From positions 1 to 64,000 of the forward strand of contig JBNKVX010000010.1 in NCBI GenBank assembly GCA_050299435.1: 64,000 nucleotides of DNA, read 5' to 3'. The position numbers were made by a program, and so were the translations under genes. The notes beneath the pieces were generated by a model. The model did no database searches. It saw nothing but the letters and a program-made list of their open reading frames with translations, and had not been told where the DNA came from. The DNA comes from 1162T-S-0a-05 sp050299435. GTDB lineage: Bacteria > Pseudomonadota > Gammaproteobacteria > Pseudomonadales > Cellvibrionaceae. Below are positions 1-8,507 of this stretch, in pieces (within the stretch, counting starts at the first letter, position 1; every line of letters begins with the position of its first letter).

Positions 1-1
1 G

Positions 2-256
2 CCAGATGCGATGATTGCCGAATCAGTGATTGTGGATATCCCACGGCCAAGAGTCCGCGCGGAAATTATCAAAAATGAAAGCTACTACCAATTGAGAAAT
101 TATCTGGTCGATTTTTTGGTTAATCGATCAGATGAGCGTCCTGAGCGCGATGAAAAGGGCGTAATCGAAGTCAATCCCATTAAAAAAAAGTCTCACCTTG
201 AAGCTGTGAGTTCAAATCAAGATTCAACAAAAGAAAAGCGTGAAAATATTGCATAG
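2..256 (+). CDS. C-terminal end of a nitrate/cyanate-type ABC transporter ATP-binding protein (partial)
   Basis: Only the last 84 codons are present and the frame is open to the left edge. The visible part reads PDAMIAESVIVDIPRPR and then a short helical segment. This matches the tail of NrtC/NrtD/TauB-like ATPases, which end with a 'GP(N/D)A.I.E...V.(I/L)PRPR' stretch after the ABC domain. The Walker motifs lie outside the window, so the assignment rests on this tail and on position. It ends 9 bases before cyanase, and in many bacteria cyanase follows a nitrate/cyanate-type ABC importer. The last 35 residues are charged and low in complexity. Substrate (cyanate or nitrate) is inferred from context only. 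Confidence 0.6.
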   Translation, partial: PDAMIAESVIVDIPRPRVRAEIIKNESYYQLRNYLVDFLVNRSDERPERDEKGVIEVNPIKKKSHLEAVSSNQDSTKEKRENIA

Positions 257-265
257 GAGAAACTT

Positions 266-706
266 ATGAACAAAGCAGATGTGACTGAAGCCATAATATT
301 GGCAAAAAAAGAAAAGAACCTCACGTGGGAAGCGATTGCGGCTGAACTCGGAATGGGTACAGTTTGGGTAACGTCTGCCTGCTTGGGTATGAACAGCATG
401 CCGCAAGACACGGCAGAAAAACTGTGTAACTTTCTTGGTTTAGATGCGGCCTGTGTCCCTGTGCTGGTTGAATTCCCAATCAAAGCCTGGGTGCGTGACG
501 TACCTCAAGATCCGCTCATATATAGACTCTATGAAATCGTTGGTGTCTACGGAGATACACTAAAGGAAGTTATTCAGGAAAAATTTGGTGATGGCATTAT
601 GAGTGCAATTGATTTCACTATGACTGTCGACAAGGAAGAAAATCCGAAAGGTGACCGGGTTTTGATTAAGATGGATGGAAAATTCCTTCCTTATAAAGTG
701 TGGTAA
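266..706 (+). CDS. cynS: cyanate hydratase (cyanase)
   Basis: Cyanase converts cyanate plus bicarbonate to ammonia and carbon dioxide in the cytoplasm. It detoxifies cyanate and frees nitrogen. The 146-residue product has the family's two parts: a helical N-terminal domain (about 1-75) and a C-terminal catalytic domain. The three known active-site residues fit as Arg87, Glu90 and Ser113, with the same 3- and 23-residue spacing as in the E. coli enzyme. An AGGAGAAACTT ribosome site precedes the ATG. It follows the transporter fragment by 9 bases and precedes an NTF2-like gene by 7, so the three are probably one operon. Confidence is high. Confidence 0.97.
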   Translation: MNKADVTEAIILAKKEKNLTWEAIAAELGMGTVWVTSACLGMNSMPQDTAEKLCNFLGLDAACVPVLVEFPIKAWVRDVPQDPLIYRLYEIVGVYGDTLKEVIQEKFGDGIMSAIDFTMTVDKEENPKGDRVLIKMDGKFLPYKVW

Positions 707-713
707 ACAGAAT

Positions 714-1136
714 ATGGATTCACGTCCTCCTTTGCCGCCTTTTACTTTTGAAACTGCGACTCAGAAAATTCAGGCAGCAGAGGATGCGTGGAATACACGC
801 GACCCGGATAGGGTCGCGCTCGCTTATACGGAAGACAGCGACTGGCGCAATCGGGATGAGTTTTTCTCTGGTCGAGACGCAATAAGAAATTTTCTGGTAA
901 AAAAGTGGGAAAAAGAGAAAGGCTATATCTTGAAAAAATCGTTGTGGGCATATACCGCAAACCGCATCGCCGTGCGCTTTGAATATGAATGGCATGATAC
1001 CGGGGGGCAGTGGTATCGCAGTTATGGCAACGAAAATTGGGAGTTTTCTGAAACTGGGCACATGGCCAAGCGCTATGCCAGTATCAATGACGTCAAAATA
1101 CAAGAGAGCGAGCGCAGAATATTTGCCAGCAAATAA
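714..1136 (+). CDS. SnoaL/NTF2-like protein, DUF1348 family
   Basis: A protein of 140 residues with the cone-shaped NTF2-like fold expected from a helix 'AEDAWNTRDPDRVALAY', then D-S-DWRNRDEFF and a 'FEYEWHD..GQWYRSYGNENWEF' strand pair. These are hallmarks of DUF1348. The longer reading frame starts inside cynS at 675. I prefer the ATG at 714 because it follows the cynS stop by 7 bases and homologues start close to the first helix. Function is not known; the family is often found near nitrogen or detoxification genes. Its place after cynS suggests a part in cyanate or small-molecule handling, but this is inference. Confidence 0.85.
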   Translation: MDSRPPLPPFTFETATQKIQAAEDAWNTRDPDRVALAYTEDSDWRNRDEFFSGRDAIRNFLVKKWEKEKGYILKKSLWAYTANRIAVRFEYEWHDTGGQWYRSYGNENWEFSETGHMAKRYASINDVKIQESERRIFASK

Positions 1137-1225
1137 ATTTTACTAGTATCTAAACCAACCACCTGTACACAAATACTTCGCAGTGTTTTAAGCTTCTAGC
1201 CGCTAATCTTGCTATCCTAGATGCT

Positions 1226-1693
1226 ATGAACACTTACCTCACTGTTAAAACTATCCACATTCTAAGTTCAACAATTTTACTTGGAACGGGCTTGGGTATT
1301 GCATTTTTTCTGTGGATGGCAATAGCCTCAGGAAGCAATCAGCAAAAATATTTTGCTGCGCGGTTTACGGTTGTGGCCGATTTTATCTTTACCTTGCCAG
1401 CTGTGCTTATTCAGGCGGTCACAGGATTCTGGTTGGTACAGCATGCTGGTTATGACTGGAATAGTTTATGGTTGAAATTGGCAATCGCGCTCTATGCTTT
1501 TATTGGCTTGTGCTGGATTCCGGTTGTAAGAATCCAGTTGCAACTTAGAGATCTATTAAGACAGAGTTGTGTAATGGAATTGGATTTGCCACCACGTTTT
1601 TATCAGCTTTTTAAAGTATGGTTTTGCCTGGGCTGGCCTGCTTTTATCAGTGTGGTTATTGTTTTCTTTCTTATGGTATTTAAGCCTCATTAG
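1226..1693 (+). CDS. DUF2269-family integral membrane protein
   Basis: A 155-residue protein with four predicted membrane segments at about 8-30, 48-70, 80-103 and 130-152. The opening 'YLTVKTIHILSSTILLGTGLG' pattern (K-x-x-H-I-L-S-S) and the later G-F-W-L and Y-x-x-x-G-x-x-W-x-P motifs are typical of DUF2269. No activity is established for the family. A histidine (H11) in helix 1 is conserved in related heme-binding-like membrane proteins, so cofactor binding is possible but unproved. It ends 9 bases before the saccharopine-dehydrogenase-like gene, so the two are probably cotranscribed. Confidence 0.8.
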   Translation: MNTYLTVKTIHILSSTILLGTGLGIAFFLWMAIASGSNQQKYFAARFTVVADFIFTLPAVLIQAVTGFWLVQHAGYDWNSLWLKLAIALYAFIGLCWIPVVRIQLQLRDLLRQSCVMELDLPPRFYQLFKVWFCLGWPAFISVVIVFFLMVFKPH

Positions 1694-1702
1694 ACCCCGA
1701 GA

Positions 1703-2824
1703 ATGCAAGTGTTGAAAAGAGTTTTAATTATTGGCGCCTACGGTAATTTTGGGCGTTTTATTGCTCGTGAATTGGCAGCTGAGAAAAATATTCAGTTGAT
1801 ATTGGCTGGGCGTAATAAAGAAAAAGCTGAACAGCTCGCTGCAACACTCGAATTTCATGTGCCGCCAGAATGTGTTCGTTTGGATATCTCAGTTAATTTT
1901 TCGGAGGCTTTGAATTCTTTGCGGCCTGATGTGGTGATTCATACTTCGGGGCCCTATCAGAATCAGTCTTATCGTGTTGCGGAAGCCTGTATAGCTCAAG
2001 CTTGCCACTATATTGATTTGGCTGATGCGCGCGATTTTGTTGCAGATATTTATAAGCTTGACGCTGATGCAAAAAAAGCCGGCGTATTGATTTGTGCGGG
2101 AGCGAGTTCAGTTCCCTGTCTCACAGCCGCAATCGTAGATCGCTACAAGATTGAATTTGAAATTCTGGAAACGCTTGAATATTGTATTTCTACGGCACAA
2201 CAAACCAGCCGAGGGTTAGCCACGACGTCAGCAATTTTAAGTTACGCCGGGAAGCCATTTTACACCTTGATTAACGGCGAGAATAAAGAGGTATATGGCT
2301 GGTTGGGTTTGGGTTGGAGAAAATTTTGGGGCCTTGGCCTGCGCCCTATGGGGTATTGTGATATTCCCGACTTAAGCATTTTTCCACAACGCTATCCCGG
2401 CTTAAAAAATATTCAATTTAAAGCTGGCTTGGAAATTAAAATCATTCATTTAACACTAACTGGCCTGGCTTATTTGGTTAAGATGGGTTGGATTAAATCA
2501 CTTCAAGCTTACGCGAAAGTTTTATTAAGACTCTCCCATTTTTTCGATATGTTTGGAACCGACGACAGTGGATTTTATATGAACATGCTCGGAAGGGACT
2601 CAGCAGGTGAAAACTATAAAGTTTTGTTTGAATTGCAGGCCAAACGCGGAGAGGGTTTATACATCCCTGCCATGCCTTCAATATTATTGACAAAAAAACT
2701 TGCTGCCGAGAGTATGCATGTTACAGGTGCCTCCCCCTGTGTGGGCTTACTAAGTCTTGATGAATATTTAGCAGGTCTGTCCAAGTTCAACATTGAATGG
2801 CGGGTATTAAGAAATCAGCGTTAA
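1703..2824 (+). CDS. saccharopine dehydrogenase NADP-binding domain protein
   Basis: A 373-residue oxidoreductase-like protein. It opens with a Rossmann fold (G11-A-Y-G-N-F-G17, then Asp/Arg-type nucleotide recognition 'LAGRNKEKAEQLA'). The segment 'VVIHTSGPYQNQSYRVAEACI' is the family's GPY motif, and 'Y.DLADARDFV' follows. These define the saccharopine dehydrogenase NADP-binding family, most members of which are uncharacterised enoyl- or carboxylate reductases rather than lysine enzymes. No lysine-pathway genes are near, so a role in saccharopine metabolism is unlikely. The gene overlaps the convergent rarD stop by 4 bases. It probably forms an operon with the DUF2269 gene. Confidence 0.85.
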   Translation: MQVLKRVLIIGAYGNFGRFIARELAAEKNIQLILAGRNKEKAEQLAATLEFHVPPECVRLDISVNFSEALNSLRPDVVIHTSGPYQNQSYRVAEACIAQACHYIDLADARDFVADIYKLDADAKKAGVLICAGASSVPCLTAAIVDRYKIEFEILETLEYCISTAQQTSRGLATTSAILSYAGKPFYTLINGENKEVYGWLGLGWRKFWGLGLRPMGYCDIPDLSIFPQRYPGLKNIQFKAGLEIKIIHLTLTGLAYLVKMGWIKSLQAYAKVLLRLSHFFDMFGTDDSGFYMNMLGRDSAGENYKVLFELQAKRGEGLYIPAMPSILLTKKLAAESMHVTGASPCVGLLSLDEYLAGLSKFNIEWRVLRNQR

Positions 2825-3753
2825 GCTACCTTGGAGTTATTTTCTGCCTTAACAACTAATTTGCGTTGCTGTCTTGCTCGAGTCTGTTCGATGATAACAA
2901 GTACAATTCCAATCCATACTGAGGCAAAGGTTATTATGTCATTAAGCTTCCAATGCTGATCAAAATACCCAACCGCAAGCACAAAAATCATTGTTGGCGA
3001 AAGGTACTGGATAAAGCCAATCAAGTAATAAGGAATGCGTTTGACTGCCATTGAAAAAAACACCAGCGGTATACTGGTGACAGGCCCAGTCAAAATGAAA
3101 AGGAAAACCCAGCTCCAGCTTTGGTTCACCAGTTGCCAGGTTTTCGCTTCAATCCCCCATAGAAAAACAAGCAGGGCAAATGGCACGAGAATGACCGATT
3201 CAATAAATAATGCTGAAATCGAATTAACTGGTGTCTTTTTCCGTAATACGCCATAAATACTGAATGCCAAAGCGATGGTAACAGCGAGCCAGGGGAAATG
3301 TTCAAAATCACTTAATCTGTACGATAGGCCAAGCAGGGCAAAAATAATGGCGATTTTTCCTAAAATGCCAATTCGTTCTTTGAAGAGAAATAAGCCGAAG
3401 AGCATATTGAATAAGGGATTGATGTAGTAGGCAAGACTCAACTGCAATACATCGTTTAGCTCGATGCCATAAATAAACAGTGCCCAATTAATACCGAGAA
3501 ACAGCGAACTGAGTAAATAAGGTTGCAAGCCGCGCCAATGAGTTAATACCTTCCAGACTTCTTTCGACTTACCAATCATGAGTACGATAAGAAAGGTAAA
3601 GAGCGCAGACCATATCACGCGATGGCAGAGCACCTCGACTGCTGAAACTCCCCGAAAGCGCTCGAAAAATAGCGGAAACAATCCCCAAAAAGTGTAAGCA
3701 AGAATGGCTAGCCAAATTCCTGTCACTTGTTCTTCTGCTTTTAGCCTGTTCAA
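2821..3753 (-). CDS. rarD: RarD-type EamA (DMT) transporter
   Basis: A 310-residue inner-membrane protein of the drug/metabolite transporter superfamily with about ten membrane segments in two EamA halves. The N-terminal pattern G-x-x-x-A-x-x-A-Y-x-x-W-G-x-x-P-x-(F/Y)-F and the segment 'AVEVLCHRVIWSALF' are specific to RarD (protein RarD/YojE family). Family members were linked with chloramphenicol tolerance in Pseudomonas, but the natural substrate is unsettled. The gene is monocistronic and convergent with the dehydrogenase gene, sharing 4 bases at their 3' ends. Confidence 0.9.
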   Translation of the reverse strand: MNRLKAEEQVTGIWLAILAYTFWGLFPLFFERFRGVSAVEVLCHRVIWSALFTFLIVLMIGKSKEVWKVLTHWRGLQPYLLSSLFLGINWALFIYGIELNDVLQLSLAYYINPLFNMLFGLFLFKERIGILGKIAIIFALLGLSYRLSDFEHFPWLAVTIALAFSIYGVLRKKTPVNSISALFIESVILVPFALLVFLWGIEAKTWQLVNQSWSWVFLFILTGPVTSIPLVFFSMAVKRIPYYLIGFIQYLSPTMIFVLAVGYFDQHWKLNDIITFASVWIGIVLVIIEQTRARQQRKLVVKAENNSKVA

Positions 3754-4011
3754 TAAGAAACCTTCAATTACTTACCTTGTGCTGAGGACGAATCACCCAT
3801 GTTATATGAAAATTAACGTGTAATTTTTAGCTGATTATCCAACTTTTAGGCGTCAATTTCGACATTTCTCTTAACATATAAAACAAGTGATTTTAAATCC
3901 TCGCTGTTATCGGTAATTAATATAAGGGAATAATGCGAGTTAACTATTACACTTAGGCCTAGGTATGCGCGAACGACGAAGGGAAAACGTCTTTCATCAT
4001 CAGGAATAGCA

Positions 4012-5277
4012 ATGAGTTCAAATCCCAGTCTATTGATTGTCGATGACTCCCTGGCAATTTGTAAATATTTGCAGGCGGTATTTGACGAATTTGGAATAAA
4101 CAAGGTTGAGGCGTGTCAGGATGGCCTGACGGCCCTTAATCTTGTTGAACGAAATCCGGCTGAATTCGATGCGATCTTCATTGATTTGCATATGGACGGC
4201 ATGGACGGATTGGAGCTTATCTCGCGACTTCACGATATCCGTTACAGAGGTGGGGTAGTGATAATTTCTGCTTTGGATAAACGCATTCTGGATTTCGCAT
4301 TCGAAATTGTCAGTAATTTTAACCTGCGCATCATCGGTTTAATCGAAAAACCTATCGAAAACTCTGTCCTGGCATTTATCCTAAAAAGAATTAAAAATCT
4401 TCGTCCGGTGGAATTGGAGGACCCGAGATATATAAAGAGACGTGAATTATTCGAGGCTATTAAAAATAATCAGGTTTTAACCTGGTTTCAACCAAAAATA
4501 TCAAGTCGTGACAATTCCGTGATGGGTTTGGAGTGCCTATGTCGTCTAAGCTCAATTGATCAAACTATTATTTTGCCGGGGCGCTTCATACCGGTTGCAG
4601 AAAAGTTTGGTTTAATCGAAGCTTTGATGGAAAGCATATTGGATACGGTGTTGCCTCAATATATTGAATTCGTGGAGAAATCAGGTATTCAGCCAACGCT
4701 TTCTATTAACGTATCCCCCTTGCAATTAAGAAACGATATGTTGCCGGAAATGATAACTGAGTATCTAAATAAATACGGTATCGACCGAGATAACTTACTT
4801 TTGGAGATAACGGAAAATCATGCAATTCGTGAAAAAGTACAATTAAAAAATCTCAATCGCTTGAGGATTCACGGCTATAAGCTTTCATTGGACGACTATG
4901 GTGCAGGGTTCACAAACTTGCGGCAATTAAAAAATATGCCTTTTAATGAAATTAAGCTGGATGCGGCGCTTATCGATGGAATTGCTCGCGATAAAGTGCT
5001 GCAAGTTATAGTGGAGTCTATAGAAAAAGTTAGCCACAAACTAGATATTCAGTTAATTGCAGAGGGTATATTTGACCCTATCGATTTGGAAGTGTTACAG
5101 AATATCGGTGTGGATGGTTTTCAGGGGTTTATTTTTTGTAGGCCAAAACCTTTGGAAGAGCTCTTGAGATGGTATCGAGTATGGAAGGCGAACATAAACG
5201 TTGAAGCGCCATCGAATGAATTTAGATTTTCTATTGAGAATAAAAAGATAAAAAATATCAATTTTAAAAATCATTAA
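4012..5277 (+). CDS. response regulator with EAL (c-di-GMP phosphodiesterase) output
   Basis: A 421-residue cytoplasmic signalling protein. Residues 5-125 form a receiver domain with the acidic pair D11-D12, the phospho-acceptor D58 (IFIDLHM) and K113. Residues 145-395 form an EAL domain that would cleave c-di-GMP. The signature motif reads E174-C-L-C-R rather than E-A-L-x-R. The metal and catalytic residues are otherwise present: Asn in SINVSP, Glu in LEITEN, the DDYGAG loop, Lys in IKLD, Glu in AEGI and Gln in GFQGF, so activity is expected. No cognate kinase is adjacent. The upstream 258 bases hold no other convincing gene. Confidence 0.9.
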   Translation: MSSNPSLLIVDDSLAICKYLQAVFDEFGINKVEACQDGLTALNLVERNPAEFDAIFIDLHMDGMDGLELISRLHDIRYRGGVVIISALDKRILDFAFEIVSNFNLRIIGLIEKPIENSVLAFILKRIKNLRPVELEDPRYIKRRELFEAIKNNQVLTWFQPKISSRDNSVMGLECLCRLSSIDQTIILPGRFIPVAEKFGLIEALMESILDTVLPQYIEFVEKSGIQPTLSINVSPLQLRNDMLPEMITEYLNKYGIDRDNLLLEITENHAIREKVQLKNLNRLRIHGYKLSLDDYGAGFTNLRQLKNMPFNEIKLDAALIDGIARDKVLQVIVESIEKVSHKLDIQLIAEGIFDPIDLEVLQNIGVDGFQGFIFCRPKPLEELLRWYRVWKANINVEAPSNEFRFSIENKKIKNINFKNH

Positions 5278-5488
5278 ACTAAAGTACAAGGATGATATGG
5301 ACAAGCTGGTTAGCGATGCAGGCCAAAGACCTTTTGCAGCCTTTTTGAAGTAAAGCCCAGAGGGTAAAATAAGATTGTCCGTAAGTGAAAATCAAGGTCA
5401 AAATAGTTTGTAAGAGCTATACATATATTTGTCGGCGGGGACTACAATACATGCTTTCTCAACTGCCTTGATAGGAAATATGATTTAC

Positions 5489-6712
5489 ATGGCCCAGCAA
5501 AAAGCTCAAGAAACACCGCGACCAGCAATTGATGTCCCACTAGTCGAAAGTCTCGAATCAATATTACATGAGGAACCTTTATTGATGATGGGCGCTGGGC
5601 CTGTACCCATTCCCGGCCAAGTGGCCCGCGCCAATTCCATTGTGATTAATCACTTGGGTGAACAAATGACCAAAGTGATTGATCAAATGAAGATCATGGC
5701 AAGATACGTTTTTCAAACCAAGTCGCCATGGATATTAGGGGTGGCTGGGCCTGGCTCTGCGGCAATGGAAATGAGTATTTGCAACTTGGTGAATAAAAAT
5801 ACCCGTGTACTCAGCGTCGTGAACGGTTATTTTAGTGCTCGTCTCGGAGAAATGGCTGAAAGAAATGGCGCTGAAGTTGATTACGTCTTAATACCGGAAG
5901 GACAATCAACGAAATTCGAAGATGTGATTCAGAAAATTGATGAATTTAAACCCGAAGTTCTGACTATTGTGCATGGAGAAACGTCTTCAACAGTCTTAAA
6001 TCGGCAGCTAAAGGAAATTGCCGCAGCAGCAAGTGAAAGAGGTTGCTTTGTGATAGTTGATGCTGTTTGCACTCTAAGTACCATGCCTCTGGATATGGAT
6101 GAATGGAAGCTGGATGCGGTGATCAGTGGCGGGCAAAAAGGTTTATCTTCAATACCTGGCGTATCGTTAATTGCATTTTCCGAACGCGCTTGGGACCGAA
6201 TTCAAAATAACAAAAACACCTCTCCTCATTGGTGTCTTGATGCAAAACTCGCTTCCAAGTTTTGGCACGGTGGTTCATACCATTACACTGCGCCAGTTTC
6301 TGGAATCTTAGCGCTTCATGAAGCTTTGCATTTGGTTTGTATCGAAACCTTGCCGAAGCGTTTTGAAAGGCATTTGCGTTGTTCCCGGGCTTTGCAAAAA
6401 GGCATTCAAGCGATGGGTTTGCGTTTGTACGGCCCAAATGAATCTCGTTTAAATTCGGTAGTGGGCGTGGCAATGCCTGAGGGTATAGACCGCAATGTAG
6501 TGTGCAAGCATATTTCACAAAATTATCGCGTCGAAATAGCCGGTTCTTTTGGTTCAGACATCGTTCGTATTGGTCAAATGGGTGAACAGTGTCGAGCACA
6601 CAATTTATTCAGAACCTTACATGCTCTCGGTTCTACTATGAAGGATTTGGGCGTAAAGGTAGACGTGCCTGCTGGCATGGCTGAGCTCGAGCGCAGCATG
6701 TACCCTGGATAA
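5489..6712 (+). CDS. class V aminotransferase (alanine-glyoxylate / serine-pyruvate type)
   Basis: A PLP enzyme of 407 residues. The fold-type I signature is clear: G-A-G-P-V-P at about 35, GPGSAA at 87-92, the PLP-phosphate-binding HGETSS at 162-167, DAV at 191-193 and the Schiff-base lysine K217 in SGGQKGLSS. This places it with the alanine-glyoxylate, serine-pyruvate and pyridoxamine-pyruvate transaminases. The exact amino donor cannot be read from sequence. An open frame extends upstream to 5429, but an AGGAAA site at 5473-5478 fits the ATG at 5489 (or 5480), and homologues start there. A perfect hairpin follows the stop. It stands alone. Confidence 0.9.
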   Translation: MAQQKAQETPRPAIDVPLVESLESILHEEPLLMMGAGPVPIPGQVARANSIVINHLGEQMTKVIDQMKIMARYVFQTKSPWILGVAGPGSAAMEMSICNLVNKNTRVLSVVNGYFSARLGEMAERNGAEVDYVLIPEGQSTKFEDVIQKIDEFKPEVLTIVHGETSSTVLNRQLKEIAAAASERGCFVIVDAVCTLSTMPLDMDEWKLDAVISGGQKGLSSIPGVSLIAFSERAWDRIQNNKNTSPHWCLDAKLASKFWHGGSYHYTAPVSGILALHEALHLVCIETLPKRFERHLRCSRALQKGIQAMGLRLYGPNESRLNSVVGVAMPEGIDRNVVCKHISQNYRVEIAGSFGSDIVRIGQMGEQCRAHNLFRTLHALGSTMKDLGVKVDVPAGMAELERSMYPG

Positions 6713-6720
6713 TGTTTAAT

Positions 6721-6746
6721 TCTGTGTCGACCTAAGTCGACACAGA
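6721..6746. repeat. perfect inverted repeat after the aminotransferase gene
   Basis: An 11-base arm TCTGTGTCGAC, a 4-base loop CTAA and the exact reverse complement lie 8 bases after the stop codon at 6712. The run that follows (TACATTTTAGTCTTTCTG) is T-rich but not a clean T-tract. It could be a weak intrinsic terminator or a protein-binding palindrome between this gene and the PEP-CTERM gene. Confidence 0.75.
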
Positions 6747-6864
6747 TACATTTTAGTCTTTCTGTCCTGAATTCTTAGTGTCGAAATACCATACATTTCA
6801 AATTTCTCTCTAATTTTTTATGCTGTAAGTATTTGAAAATTAAGGAGAAAAAATTTCATGTGAA

Positions 6865-6881
6865 TTGGCCCGCCAATTGCT
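6865..6881 (+). promoter_or_regulatory. sigma-54 (RpoN) -24/-12 promoter of the PEP-CTERM gene
   Basis: The sequence TTGGCCCGCCAATTGCT matches the RpoN consensus TTGGCACG-N4-TTGCT with one change. The GG and GC doublets are exactly 10 bases apart, which is the strict requirement. The predicted start point is about 6892, 38 bases before the preferred ATG at 6930. PEP-CTERM genes in other bacteria are known to use RpoN with PrsK/PrsR. The regulator is not in this window. Confidence 0.7.
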
Positions 6882-6929
6882 CGTTAAATCCCCGGTTTGT
6901 GACTTACAGAAATGGATGGTTTGATAAAG

Positions 6930-7544
6930 ATGAAACACCTTGTTAAAAAATTAGCTTTGGGCTGTTGTTTTTTTTGTTCTGCGGGTATGGCATTTCAAGC
7001 TTCTGCGGCAATTATTTTAAGTACCCCTTGCAGTGAATCTCATGTCACTGCGGGTGGCAATAATGCCGATGCATGTGAAGGCTTATTTGATAAAGACAAG
7101 GGACCAGCACCGGTAGCAAGCGAAGGGCTACTTAATACGACTTTTATTTTGGGCGACAGCACTGAAGTTTGGGGTGCTGAAGGTGCATTTGGTCATAATG
7201 ATTGGGTAATGCTCGGCAAGGATGACCAAGGCGGAGAACAAAATTTTATTAATGGATTTAGCGGTGATCCTGGTCTATGGATTGTTGATTCAGCCCTATC
7301 AGGTGCTTTCGTTATTTCAGTTAAACAAAGTACTGAAATGGGTCTTTGGTATTTTGAAAATTTACAAGATGTGACTTCCGGCACCTTTGATGTGAATGCT
7401 ATTTTTGACAGTGGCATTACTGACGATGGTTGGTCGCATATTTCTATTTTTAGTAGTGCTTCGGCTGTGCCGGAACCAGGTACGATAATCCTAATGCTTT
7501 TTGGTATGGCAGGTTTGTTATTTGTGAGACGCCGCCAGATTTAA
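6930..7544 (+). CDS. PEP-CTERM sorting-signal protein
   Basis: A secreted protein of 204 residues. It has a Sec signal peptide (about 1-26, cleaved after AFQASA), a 150-residue exported region with no recognised domain, and a C-terminal sorting signal made of VPEPGT, a hydrophobic helix (IILMLFGMAGLLF) and the basic end RRRQ. This tripartite tail is cut by an exosortase (EpsH/XrtA type), and mature proteins go to the cell surface or exopolysaccharide matrix. Two cysteines sit in the N-terminal part. A start at 6912 is possible, but the ATG at 6930 gives a normal signal peptide. No exosortase is in this window. A sigma-54 promoter precedes it and a strong terminator follows. Confidence 0.9.
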   Translation: MKHLVKKLALGCCFFCSAGMAFQASAAIILSTPCSESHVTAGGNNADACEGLFDKDKGPAPVASEGLLNTTFILGDSTEVWGAEGAFGHNDWVMLGKDDQGGEQNFINGFSGDPGLWIVDSALSGAFVISVKQSTEMGLWYFENLQDVTSGTFDVNAIFDSGITDDGWSHISIFSSASAVPEPGTIILMLFGMAGLLFVRRRQI

Positions 7545-7567
7545 AGGCAAGATTGAATGAGCTTACT

Positions 7568-7594
7568 AAGTCCGGAAACACCGGACTTTTTTTT
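7568..7594 (+). terminator. intrinsic terminator of the PEP-CTERM gene
   Basis: Perfect 8-bp stem AAGTCCGG / CCGGACTT around the loop AAACA, followed by eight T residues. It lies 23 bases after the stop codon. Confidence 0.92.
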
Positions 7595-7705
7595 ATCTAA
7601 AATTTCTAGTTTTCAATATCATTCTCTAAGGTACTGAGCAGAGTAAAGAGAGCCGACATTACCCTCTAAAACATCTATACTTTTCCTGATATTGGAGATC
7701 TGTCG

Positions 7706-8503
7706 ATGCGTGCTTGTTTAAAGTTCGGCGCTATTTTAATCGTGTTCACCACGCTCTTTTCGCAAGCGGATACTCTGCGTGTTGTCGAAATTTCCGGTCC
7801 CCTTGGGCCTTACATGTTGAGTGTGGCGGAAATGGCTATCGTGAAATCCGGTGCTAAATACAAACTTGATATTATCCCTATAGACTACCCTCCAGTACGC
7901 ATGGTCAGAGAAATAAAAAATGGCAATCTGGATTTTGGTTGGTTTACTGATCGAAAGTCAGCTGAGAAATTCCTGAAGCCTGTAAAAATCGATTTAATGA
8001 ACGGTTTGTTGGGAAAACGTGTATTACTTGTTAAACAGGAAAACCTGCAAAAGATAAGTCAAATCAAAACCTGTGAAGAGCTGAAGAAACTCACTTTTGG
8101 TCAAGGTCGTTTATGGCCAGATACTGCCATACTCAGATTTAACGGTTTTCGCGTTGTAAGCGATGCGAGCTATGACAGTTTATTTAATATGCTGGACGCT
8201 AATCGTTTTGACGCATTCCCGAGAGGTGTGTTCGAGCCTTGGGCCGAATTAAGAATTCATGCAGACAAGAATTTTGCGGTTGAACCCAATTTTATTATTG
8301 AATATGACTTGCCGGTTTATTTTTATGTCGCCAAAAATAACAGCCAACTTGCTGATGTTTTAAATCGAGGTTTGAATCTTATGATAGAGGATGGCAGTTT
8401 CCGGGAACACTACAATGCCTTTCCTGAGATTATGCGAATGAATAAAAATTTAGATCTATCCAGCAGGATTATTTGCAAACTGTCGCGACCCGATGGAATT
8501 TAA
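7706..8503 (+). CDS. periplasmic solute-binding protein (family 3-like)
   Basis: A 265-residue exported protein with a signal peptide at 1-21 (MRACLKFGAILIVFTTLFSQ followed by A-D-T). The mature part has the alternating strand/helix pattern of amino-acid-type binding proteins: 'LRVVEISGPLGPYMLSVAEMAI', 'PPVRMVREIKNGNLDFGWFT' and 'FDAFPRGVFEPWAE'. No permease or ATPase gene is nearby, so it may act as a sensor-type or orphan binding protein rather than part of an importer; this is inference. GGAG at 7693-7696 gives a good ribosome site for the ATG. Ligand unknown. Confidence 0.8.
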   Translation: MRACLKFGAILIVFTTLFSQADTLRVVEISGPLGPYMLSVAEMAIVKSGAKYKLDIIPIDYPPVRMVREIKNGNLDFGWFTDRKSAEKFLKPVKIDLMNGLLGKRVLLVKQENLQKISQIKTCEELKKLTFGQGRLWPDTAILRFNGFRVVSDASYDSLFNMLDANRFDAFPRGVFEPWAELRIHADKNFAVEPNFIIEYDLPVYFYVAKNNSQLADVLNRGLNLMIEDGSFREHYNAFPEIMRMNKNLDLSSRIICKLSRPDGI

Positions 8504-8507
8504 CAGC

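Noticed and set aside
3846..4103. Minus-strand open frame of 85 codons
   Set aside because: It overlaps the start of the response regulator/EAL gene and has no recognisable product.
6842..6863. Strong AAGGAG site followed by ATG-TGA, a possible start-stop leader of the PEP-CTERM gene
   Set aside because: It lies upstream of the predicted sigma-54 start point, so it would not be in the transcript.
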